Origin: JACKCP01 sp034007295
Lineage (GTDB): Bacteria; Desulfobacterota; Desulfobacteria; Desulfobacterales; JACKCP01
Reading direction: 5' to 3'
Assembly: GCA_034007295.1 (NCBI GenBank)
Contig: JAVERC010000020.1
Location: 1 to 57,660, forward strand
Length of the DNA stretch: 57,660 nt
In this document: positions 52,701 to 57,660 of the stretch, one piece after another
Layout: each line of letters opens with the position of its first letter
Position numbering within the stretch: position 1 is the stretch's first letter
Program-made: the position numbers and the translations under genes
The notes under the pieces: model-generated
What the model saw: the letters and a program-made list of their open reading frames with translations, nothing else
Database searches by the model: none
Told to the model about the DNA's origin: nothing

Positions 52701-53423
52701 GAAAGACTTTTTGGAACAATTTCAATGGCATCCCTTTATATTCTTTTAAAGGCAGGAAAACGGGTTATTCTTCCTCCCCCTTATCTGTGCTGCGGATTTC
52801 CTGCAAATGTAAATGCAAAAACACTTGATTTCAGTGCGATAAGCCTAAGAAATACAATTATTTTCAACCAGATGAATGAAATGCTTAAATATCTGAAGTT
52901 TGACGCCTGTGTTGTAAGCTGCGGAACCTGTATGGAAGCATTGAAAAAAAGTGATATAGAAAAAATATTTGAAGCAAAACTCATAGACGTCAGCATGTAT
53001 GTACTTCAAAAAGGATTTAAAGGAATAAAGCTTCCAAAGGCTCTTTACCATAAGCCTTGCCATGATTCTACCGAAGGTGCTGCACTTGAAGCCATAAAAA
53101 AGATAAGTGACGAGGAAATCATACTTACAGATGCATGCTGCTCTGAGGCAGGAACCATGTCAATATCAAGGCCGGACATTACAAATGCAATGCTTGCAAA
53201 AAAGAAAAATGAGCTTTTGCATCTTAAAGGCAATTTTACCTATGACAAGGATCTTAAGGTTTACACAAACTGTCCTTCATGTATTCAGGGTCTTTCAAGA
53301 AATAAAGATACAGGATTTAAACCGGTACATCTTGCAGAGGCTATTGCAGAAGCTGTCGGTGGAAAAGACTGGAAAGAATCATTGAAACAAATGTGCGAGT
53401 TTGCTGAAACAGTCAATTTTTAA
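49752..53423 (+). CDS. DUF3683/FAD-linked oxidase/Fe-S/CCG-domain oxidoreductase
   Basis: A 1223-residue fusion resembling D-lactate/glycolate dehydrogenases. The N-terminus (1-75; TGYREIPYNYTSADDEQIV) matches DUF3683 and is followed by a lysine-rich coiled coil. FAD_binding_4 (about 150-350) has IPRGAGTGLTGGAVPL and TLGGNISENAGGKKA. FAD-oxidase_C follows (to about 730) with the metal-site segment THMHAGDGNNHVNIP and GGVVSGEHGIG. An Fe-S region has CVRCCKCKPVCCVF and CTICHKCQPPCPVN, and two CCG cysteine-rich units carry LCCGFPANVN and DACCSEAGTM. It probably oxidises a 2-hydroxyacid and passes electrons on through Fe-S clusters. The substrate is unknown. Confidence 0.9.
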   Translation: MTSTGYREIPYNYTSADDEQIVSRILGQDTWQILEGLRSQRVTGRSARLLMRFIGDIFILKRNPFVFQELVESSKRRKEYFKKSEDELSVIESAALNNEVIPVVKKCRIVLEKIKKEINEIKKKRKEVLKILGEIVGKENVYFDPFTLNSHATDATDWRMCLPWAVVRPFHEDQVPKLLKAIEDLELHVIPRGAGTGLTGGAVPLTENCIMINTEKLAKIHGIEKRKFTDDNGSTKEMSVLKADAGVIADQAMKFAEKNNLVFATDPTSSWACTLGGNISENAGGKKAVLWGTCIDNVLDFKVAMPGGFFVLVERTDHRMRKIMPQDIVTFKVTNLSTNESEEIKLVGSEIRKPGLWKDITNKTLNGVPGLQKEGCDGIITSASFILYEDYKFKTTCCLEFFGESMDEASIVISELTKLFEDRTKETLMALEHFDDEYIKAINYKVKAPKSEIPKAVLLIDLVGNTQEELEKGKQKLSDLLTNYENTEIFFAADKKEADKFWGDRKKFGAIAARTNAFKLNEDIVLPIHALADFARYVDQYNKEENRHSQKQVVKTLSGYIKTIQTKLENRDWMDSKFPELEKLAGETIENLDKASAEELEHEKFLSEFMEKLFNLFTGDIEIKDSIEKVKKETRDKRIIIATHMHAGDGNNHVNIPVFSNDVEMMARAHKTADDIMEKTVSLGGVVSGEHGIGITKIKHMDKDEIKRLEEYRKKADPKRIMNPGKLSDQSVHKKVFTPSFNLLGLEAAILQYGSLKTLAEKISSCVRCCKCKPVCCVFYPHKNMFYHPRNKNLAIAAIIEAILYDAQRTHTGSKFNVLRYLEEIADHCTICHKCQPPCPVNIDTGEVTILEREILTSLKYKHTPIGTKVVLKYLKSNNQPLNKVFKNAVLRPGIKVQNLSKKGLDYIEGKMPLKIKEFEIDPFENEFVKNTKTYQMLKSSATEPSRESIRDFLPPCMDNQAVIINPQVETDSTVFYFPGCGSERLFGTISMASLYILLKAGKRVILPPPYLCCGFPANVNAKTLDFSAISLRNTIIFNQMNEMLKYLKFDACVVSCGTCMEALKKSDIEKIFEAKLIDVSMYVLQKGFKGIKLPKALYHKPCHDSTEGAALEAIKKISDEEIILTDACCSEAGTMSISRPDITNAMLAKKKNELLHLKGNFTYDKDLKVYTNCPSCIQGLSRNKDTGFKPVHLAEAIAEAVGGKDWKESLKQMCEFAETVNF

Positions 53424-53436
53424 TTTTTTATTAAAG

Positions 53437-53460
53437 GCAGTCCTGTTAAGTCAGGACTGC
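53437..53460. terminator. Terminator after the FAD/Fe-S oxidoreductase
   Basis: GCAGTCCTG and CAGGACTGC form a perfect 9-bp stem with a six-base loop, 14 bases past the stop codon. The downstream tract TCTTAAAATTT is a weak T-run. Confidence 0.75.
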
Positions 53461-53494
53461 TCTTAAAATTTAAACTTACTTTTATGTTTGGTTA

Positions 53495-53625
53495 GCTGCG
53501 AAACGAAAACTGCCTTTTTTGTCCATTCTAAAATCAAATTCAAAATTTAATCCTCAAAAATTATCAGTTTTCCAAAGGCTAAATCTATATCTTTATTTTA
53601 ATGAAACAAAATTCCAGTTTTAGTG
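53495..53625 (+). repeat. Dispersed MITE-like repeat, copy 7
   Basis: Runs from GCTGCGAAACGAAAACTGCC, through TTTTTTGTCCATTCTAAAA and ATTCAAAATTTAATCCTCAA, to AAAATTCCAGTTTTAG. It is the best full-length match to the window-end copy at 57535, with inverted CGAAAACTG / CAGTTTT termini. Confidence 0.85.
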
Positions 53626-53695
53626 CTGCTGCTGAATATATTATTGACACCAAACAACTTAATATTTAACCTGAAGCTATTGACTTACACCTAAG

Positions 53696-53880
53696 TTGAG
53701 CGTTTCATATTTTTAAATTAAGAAATTTTTAATGAATTAAGCTTATTATATTTAAAAATATGAAACCCTGCGGGCTTTTCAATTTTACTGCATCTATGGC
53801 GTTAAATTGCATCACGCATAGCAAAAGTATAGCCTGATACAATTTGCCTTGTATATACAGCAAACTTGAAAATCGCTCAA
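53696..53880. repeat. Cruciform-forming structured element (putative three-way junction)
   Basis: The outer arms TTGAGCG (53696-53702) and CGCTCAA (53874-53880) are exact inverted repeats. Inside them, a first hairpin has a perfect 17-bp stem beginning GTTTCATATTTTTAAAT (53702-53718 with 53750-53766) and a 31-base loop. A second, imperfect palindrome of about 107 bp spans 53770-53876, with arms starting GCGGGCTTTTCAA and ending TTGAAAATCGC. Together they can fold as two hairpins on a common stem. It may be a non-autonomous mobile element or a structured RNA. Confidence 0.75.
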
Positions 53881-53984
53881 TTTAGATTATAGATTTGTTA
53901 AAAAATTGAATTTTAACCATACAACAAATCAGTTTTTATTTACTCAAATCTTTTATTTTTATTAACCTAAATAAAGAGTTTCAC

Positions 53985-54344
53985 ATGAAAAAAAAATTAA
54001 TTTTACTTTTTTTACTTTTTTTTACTTTTACTTTTCAATCATGTTCCAAAGAAAAAATAGACCAGACAACCGATTTTTCAACAACCTTTCAAATAAACCA
54101 AATCCTCAAAGATAAAAAAAATATTTCCTTTGATCTTGAAATATTTTTTGATTTCAAGAATCAGCTAGATTATGCACTGAGCCACAAGGAAAATTTTTTC
54201 CATGCAGCTCAGATAACAATGCAAAAATATCATCTTGAGGATCTCAAAGGTAAAAAACTGAAAATTCTTTTAAACGATATTTTAAACCAGGTATTCAGAG
54301 GCCATGCACAATATTTTGAGGTTTCAAATCTTAAAGAACAATAA
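53985..54344 (+). CDS. Small lipoprotein of unknown function (first of a pair)
   Basis: The 119-residue product has a basic start, a hydrophobic core rich in Leu and Phe, and the lipobox FQSC, so cleavage before about Cys20 and lipid anchoring are predicted. The mature part has a beta-like segment (ISFDLEIFFDF), a helix and LNDILNQVFRGHAQYFEVSNL. This layout loosely recalls a FliL-like fold, and it resembles the next protein in layout; both points are inference. No family is recognised. Spacing to the next gene is 20 bases. Confidence 0.75.
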   Translation: MKKKLILLFLLFFTFTFQSCSKEKIDQTTDFSTTFQINQILKDKKNISFDLEIFFDFKNQLDYALSHKENFFHAAQITMQKYHLEDLKGKKLKILLNDILNQVFRGHAQYFEVSNLKEQ

Positions 54345-54364
54345 TATTAAACAAAGGTTATGAT

Positions 54365-54715
54365 ATGAAAAAAATTATTCCTGCCAGATTTTTTATTGCT
54401 TTTATAATACTTGCTCTAATTTCAGGTTGTGCAAAAGGTTATAAAACTGAATTAATGAGATATGATGCAATACTTGACAGCGGCGAATTTATTGAAGTTA
54501 CTTTTTATTTTTATTTTACAGACAAACAGGCCTCAAAAAAAGCAGCTGAAAAAAATGATAAATTTATTCATGCACTTAATCTTATGTTCAATTCCTATAA
54601 AAAACCCCTTCTTACAGAACCTAAAATAAACAATATTTTAAAAAAATGCGGAAATATGGTATTTGACAATTCGGTAGCTGAAGTTGAAATAAAATCAATC
54701 AAATACAGGAATTGA
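54365..54715 (+). CDS. Small lipoprotein of unknown function (second of a pair)
   Basis: The 116-residue product has signal KKIIPARFFIAFIILALI and lipobox ISGC (Cys about 22). The mature part follows the order of the preceding protein: a strand segment (FIEVTFYFYF), a basic helix (QASKKAAEKNDKFIHALNL), a linker, then INNILKKCGNMVFDNSVAEVEIKSI. The shared order suggests divergent paralogues. No known family is recognised. It is followed after one base by a 65-codon gene. Confidence 0.75.
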   Translation: MKKIIPARFFIAFIILALISGCAKGYKTELMRYDAILDSGEFIEVTFYFYFTDKQASKKAAEKNDKFIHALNLMFNSYKKPLLTEPKINNILKKCGNMVFDNSVAEVEIKSIKYRN

Positions 54716-54716
54716 A

Positions 54717-54914
54717 ATGCCCGACAAAAAAAACAAAAAAACAAAAACCAAGTCAGATGAATTAAAGGAAAGAAAAGAAGCACTCCAGGCTCTTCCAAAA
54801 ACAATAAGAGAAAAGCTTTCAGAAGAAGAAGTAAATATTTTCCTTTATAAGGAAGTATGGCCTGAATCTCTTTTTGAAAAACTTTCAGATTTTATTTTCC
54901 CGCCTGAAAAATAA
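54717..54914 (+). CDS. Small charged protein of unknown function
   Basis: The 65-residue product has a lysine-rich N-terminal third (PDKKNKKTKTKSDELKERKE) and a C-terminal part reading LPKTIREKLSEEEVNIFLY. It has no signal, membrane segment or cysteine and is probably cytoplasmic. The start lies one base past the preceding stop, and a terminator follows at once. This supports a real third gene of the operon, with possible translational coupling. Confidence 0.6.
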   Translation: MPDKKNKKTKTKSDELKERKEALQALPKTIREKLSEEEVNIFLYKEVWPESLFEKLSDFIFPPEK

Positions 54915-54920
54915 AATTTT

Positions 54921-54958
54921 GCCGGAACTAAGCCATAAAAAGTTCCGGCATTTTTTTT
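54921..54958. terminator. Strong terminator between convergent operons
   Basis: GCCGGAACT (54921-54929) pairs with AGTTCCGGC (54941-54949), followed by A and TTTTTTTT. It ends the lipoprotein operon. The minus-strand flank is also T-rich, so it may serve the aldolase operon too. Confidence 0.92.
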
Positions 54959-54980
54959 AATACCTGCTGAAAAAAAATTT

Positions 54981-55616
54981 CTACCTGCCCAGATAAGATT
55001 CTATTCTTTTAATTGCATCATCTATTTGATTGTCATCTAGTTCAAAAGGTTTGCCGCATGAAAGAGAAATAACATAAACCTTTGAAACAAATTCAATATA
55101 GAGTGCTGTCTGATATGCCTGATAAAGTGTTTTCCCAACTGAAACAAGCCCGTGATTTGCCATGAAAACAGCATTTGAATCTAAAATTACAGAGCATATT
55201 TCATTTGCAAGTTCCCTGCTTCCAAACCCTGCATAATCTGCAACAGGAACTTTTCTGCCGCCAGCAGCAACAAGATAGTGAATTGGAGGAAGCTCTTTTT
55301 TCAGGCATCCAAGAACACAGGCATAGGTACTGTGGGTATGAACTATACTTTTTACATCCGGCCTTAATTTATAAATTCTTGAATGAAATTCCTTTTCAGA
55401 AGAAGGAGGCTTTCCAACACCAGAAAAATTGCCGTCTTCATCAAGCTCGGATATATCTTTGGTTTCAAGTTCATTATATTCAATTCCACTTGGAGTAATA
55501 TAAATTTTATTTTCATACTTAACACTTATATTCCCGCCGGTTCCTGAAGTAAGGTTGTCTTTTTCCATTTTAAGGCAATATTTAATTATCTGCTCACAAA
55601 TATCTTTTCTATTCAT
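54981..55616 (-). CDS. Class II aldolase (FucA/AraD family)
   Basis: A 211-residue zinc aldolase-fold protein. The phosphate-binding segments are TSGTGGNISVK and ITPSGIEY. The acid/base-equivalent Glu74 lies in PPSSEKEFH. Zinc ligands are His93 and His95 (VHTHST) and His155 (NHGL). It resembles L-fuculose-1-phosphate aldolase, but the family also covers ribulose-phosphate epimerases and MtnB dehydratases, so the substrate is open. Its start overlaps the CobD-like gene by eight bases, linking it to an amino-acid-phosphate rather than a sugar operon. Confidence 0.88.
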   Translation of the reverse strand: MNRKDICEQIIKYCLKMEKDNLTSGTGGNISVKYENKIYITPSGIEYNELETKDISELDEDGNFSGVGKPPSSEKEFHSRIYKLRPDVKSIVHTHSTYACVLGCLKKELPPIHYLVAAGGRKVPVADYAGFGSRELANEICSVILDSNAVFMANHGLVSVGKTLYQAYQTALYIEFVSKVYVISLSCGKPFELDDNQIDDAIKRIESYLGR

Positions 55617-56697
55617 TTAAAAAGCCCGGATATTTTATTAAATTTTCTTTAAAAACAATATTTTGCTCATGGGTTCTAAATGAAAACCTTATATAATCAG
55701 ACCCAAGTCCTTTTATATTTGAGCAGTCCCTTATGACAATATCTTTTTTAAAAAAATATTCAAAAATTGTTTTTGAATCAAAATTTGAATTTTTAATCTG
55801 TGCAAGAGTATAAATATTATTTTCATTAATAAATTCAAAATATTTTTTCAAAAAAGGATCATTTATAAAAAATCTTTTTTCCTCATCAATAAATTTTGTG
55901 GTTTTATCCAGAAAATTAAGGGTAAGATTCATATTAAAATTCAGATATGAACAAACCCCTGTTGCAACGGCATTTACTTTCCATGGAAGATCATAAATTT
56001 CAGACCTTGCACATGAGGGAAGAATCATAAAACCAAGCCTAAGACCTGGAAGAGTAAAAATTTTTGAAAACGACAAAAGAACATAAAGATTATCAAAGTC
56101 TTCAAGAGCAAAACTTGATTTAAAAAAATCCTTTTCAAAAGGAAGATAGGTTTCATCTATTACAAAAAAAGTATCAGGATTTTTTTTGATAAGATCAACA
56201 AGAAAACTTTTATTCAAAATTGTTCCAGTAGGATTATTTGGATTGCAGATAAAAACCAGGGAATAATTTTTTATTGATTTTTCAATAAGATCAATATTTG
56301 CCTCAAATCCATTATTTTTATTTAAAAAAATATAATCTGATTCAATATTTCTTATTTGACAGGCTTTTTCATAATCAGAATAAGTTGGACCGCAGATTAA
56401 AACCCTTTCCGGCCTAAGAGTTTCTGGAAGCCTGTGAATAAATTCAGTAGTTCCGCTTCCAGCCACAATCCTTTTTTTATCAATATTTAAAAGATTTGCA
56501 ATAAAGGTTTTAACAAGATTTGAGTCATACTCAGGCAAAAGAACAAGCTCTTTTATATTTTCATTCAAAAAATCAAGCAGACCTTCAGGCGGACCCAAGG
56601 GATTTATGTTTGAGCTGAAATCTGTAAGCTCAGATATTTTTTTGCCTGTAATTGATGAAAGTTCCTTTAAATTACCGCCATGAATAAGAATGCTCAT
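55609..56697 (-). CDS. cobD: L-threonine-O-3-phosphate decarboxylase-like PLP enzyme (CobD)
   Basis: A 362-residue fold-type I aminotransferase-like protein. HGGNLKELS at residues 6-14 and DFSSNINPLGPP (26-37) are typical CobD openings. VAGSGTTEFIHRLP, CNPNNPTGTI and VIDETYLPF follow, and the PLP lysine is Lys212 in SFSKIFTLPGLRLGF. CobD makes (R)-1-amino-2-propanol phosphate for the cobalamin nucleotide loop; some homologues use phosphoserine. HisC-like activity cannot be ruled out. No other cobalamin gene is in the window. AAGGGGAAG precedes the start. Confidence 0.85.
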   Translation of the reverse strand: MSILIHGGNLKELSSITGKKISELTDFSSNINPLGPPEGLLDFLNENIKELVLLPEYDSNLVKTFIANLLNIDKKRIVAGSGTTEFIHRLPETLRPERVLICGPTYSDYEKACQIRNIESDYIFLNKNNGFEANIDLIEKSIKNYSLVFICNPNNPTGTILNKSFLVDLIKKNPDTFFVIDETYLPFEKDFFKSSFALEDFDNLYVLLSFSKIFTLPGLRLGFMILPSCARSEIYDLPWKVNAVATGVCSYLNFNMNLTLNFLDKTTKFIDEEKRFFINDPFLKKYFEFINENNIYTLAQIKNSNFDSKTIFEYFFKKDIVIRDCSNIKGLGSDYIRFSFRTHEQNIVFKENLIKYPGFLNE

Positions 56698-56792
56698 TTT
56701 TTTCTTCCCCTTTTCATACTGGTAAAAAGCTGAATTTAATATAACCGCAAATCTATTTAAAACCAGATTTTTTTAAAGAAAAGAAAAAAAAA

Positions 56793-57434
56793 TTAAAGAC
56801 CTTTTAATATGGCAAAAAAATGAAAAGTACTACCCATTAAAACAAAAAGATGCCAGATTCCATGATTAAATTTTAATCTGTCCCATGCAAAAAAAACAAC
56901 TCCGGCTGTATATAAAACCCCTCCAAGAACAAGATAAACCAAAGCCTCTGTAGATAAAACCGCAATAATTTTATTCATTGCAAAAATACAGACCCATCCC
57001 ATTATAAGATAAATTGCAGATGAAATTTTTGAAATCTTTGACAAACAGGTAAATTTTAAAATAATTCCAATAATTGCCATTGTCCATACAACTCCAAACA
57101 ATATCCAGCCTGTCATTCCTTTAATAATTACCAGAGAAAACGGAGTATATGTTCCTGCAATCAAAATATAAATTGCACTATGGTCCATTTTTTTAAAAAA
57201 ATATTTGGTCTTTAAATTTGTAAAGCTGTGATAAAGGGTTGAATTCAGGTACAAAAAAATTAAAGAAGCTCCAAAAACACTACAACTTGCAATATGCCAT
57301 GCATTTCCGTAAATTGAAGAATAAACAACCAAAATTACAAAACCTGCAATACTCAGCAAAGTCCCTATTCCATGGGTTAAAGAATTGAAAATTTCTTCTG
57401 CAGCTGAATATTCACAAAAATATTTATCTTCCAT
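56793..57434 (-). CDS. Hemolysin III family (TrhA/YqfA, PAQR-like) membrane protein
   Basis: A 213-residue protein with seven predicted membrane segments. Family markers are EEIFNSLTHGIGTLLSIAG, LYLNSTLYHSF, MDHSAIYILIAGTYTPFSL and, at the C-terminus, FNHGIWHLFVLMGSTFHFFA, with the conserved His residues of the PAQR metal site. The E. coli homologue affects membrane energetics and unsaturated-lipid homeostasis; the old hemolysin name is not evidence of toxicity. Confidence 0.93.
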   Translation of the reverse strand: MEDKYFCEYSAAEEIFNSLTHGIGTLLSIAGFVILVVYSSIYGNAWHIASCSVFGASLIFLYLNSTLYHSFTNLKTKYFFKKMDHSAIYILIAGTYTPFSLVIIKGMTGWILFGVVWTMAIIGIILKFTCLSKISKISSAIYLIMGWVCIFAMNKIIAVLSTEALVYLVLGGVLYTAGVVFFAWDRLKFNHGIWHLFVLMGSTFHFFAILKGL

Positions 57435-57534
57435 ATCTGCCTCATTTTATAAATTGAATTTAAAAAATAAATACCACAGATATTGAGACTTTATCGTAAA
57501 TCTTTTGTAAATCTTTTTAAAATACTTAAATAGT

Positions 57535-57660
57535 GATTGGCCGAAAACGAGAATTTTTTGTTCAGTTCAAGGAAGATGAAAAATTTAACCGCAGGAATAC
57601 ATTTAGTATTTTGAGGATTAAATTTTGAATCTGACGCAGAAATGGACAAAAAAGGCCGTT
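57535..57660 (-). repeat. Dispersed MITE-like repeat, copy 8 (cut by window end)
   Basis: Runs from GATTGGCCGAAAACGAG through GAAGATGAAAAATTTAACC and GAGGATTAAATTTTGAATC to GGACAAAAAAGGCCGTT at the window edge. It is the reference copy for comparison and is inverted relative to copies 5 and 7. The rightmost terminus lies outside. Confidence 0.85.

Larger units (their letters stand above)
53424..53984. other. 561-bp gap between the oxidoreductase and lipoprotein genes
   Basis: No gene is seen. In order it holds a terminator (53437-53460), a dispersed repeat (53495-53625), a large cruciform element (53696-53880), and about 100 bp of AT-rich leader before the first lipoprotein. TTGACT at about 53680 could be a -35, but its -10 would fall inside the cruciform. 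Confidence 0.65.

Overview
The window is chromosomal DNA from a low-GC, Gram-negative bacterium. My inference is a Desulfobacterota (Desulfobacteraceae-like) sulfate reducer. The grounds are a dcw cluster with a meso-DAP-type MurE, an F1 ATP synthase operon with b and b' but no a or c subunits, PurH split into two genes, a long DUF3683/FAD/Fe-S oxidoreductase, a rhodanese-fused CoA-disulfide-reductase-like flavoprotein, and a TIGR02266-like PilZ protein. The taxonomy comes from recognised families and codon bias, not from a search.

Layout. 0.1-2.5 kb (minus): a short operon of DUF1232-J-domain protein, ParA-type ATPase, TrmO, and a ParM-like actin cut off after about 145 residues at a dispersed repeat. 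2.7-4.7 kb (minus): AICAR transformylase and IMP cyclohydrolase as separate genes. 4.9-6.9 kb (minus): a hybrid histidine kinase. 7.4-24.0 kb (plus): a complete, tightly overlapped division and wall cluster, mraZ-rsmH-ftsL-ftsI-murE-murF-mraY-murD-ftsW-murG-murC-murB-ftsQ-ftsA-ftsZ, without ddl. 24.6-27.2 kb (plus): a large PAS/GAF protein with no output domain. 27.3-33.1 kb (minus): atpC-D-G-A-H-F-F'. 33.4-38.7 kb (minus): the elongation cluster mreB-mreC-mreD-mrdA-rodA. 39.0-40.9 kb (minus): a serine beta-lactamase-fold hydrolase and an LD-carboxypeptidase. 41.0 kb (plus): tRNA-Pro(GGG), then a PilZ gene. 41.9-45.8 kb (minus): the rhodanese-fused flavoprotein and a U32-family protein. 45.9-53.4 kb (plus): Ski2-like helicase, RF3, and the 1223-residue FAD/Fe-S oxidoreductase. 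54.0-54.9 kb (plus): two small lipoproteins and a 65-residue protein. 55.0-57.4 kb (minus): class II aldolase, CobD-like decarboxylase, and a hemolysin III family protein.

The window holds nearly the whole peptidoglycan programme: lipid II precursor synthesis, septal machinery (FtsI/FtsW/FtsZ), lateral-wall machinery (MreBCD/PBP2/RodA) and possible muropeptide processing.

The least explained parts are non-coding. (i) A family of at least eight intergenic 110-130 bp MITE-like repeats ends in imperfect inverted CGAAAACTG-type termini. One copy sits exactly where the actin-like gene breaks off. (ii) A 185-bp element at 53696-53880 can fold into a three-way junction. (iii) A long hairpin lies downstream of ftsZ. 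(iv) Three AGGAA motifs at exact 10-bp spacing precede mraZ and look like its operator.
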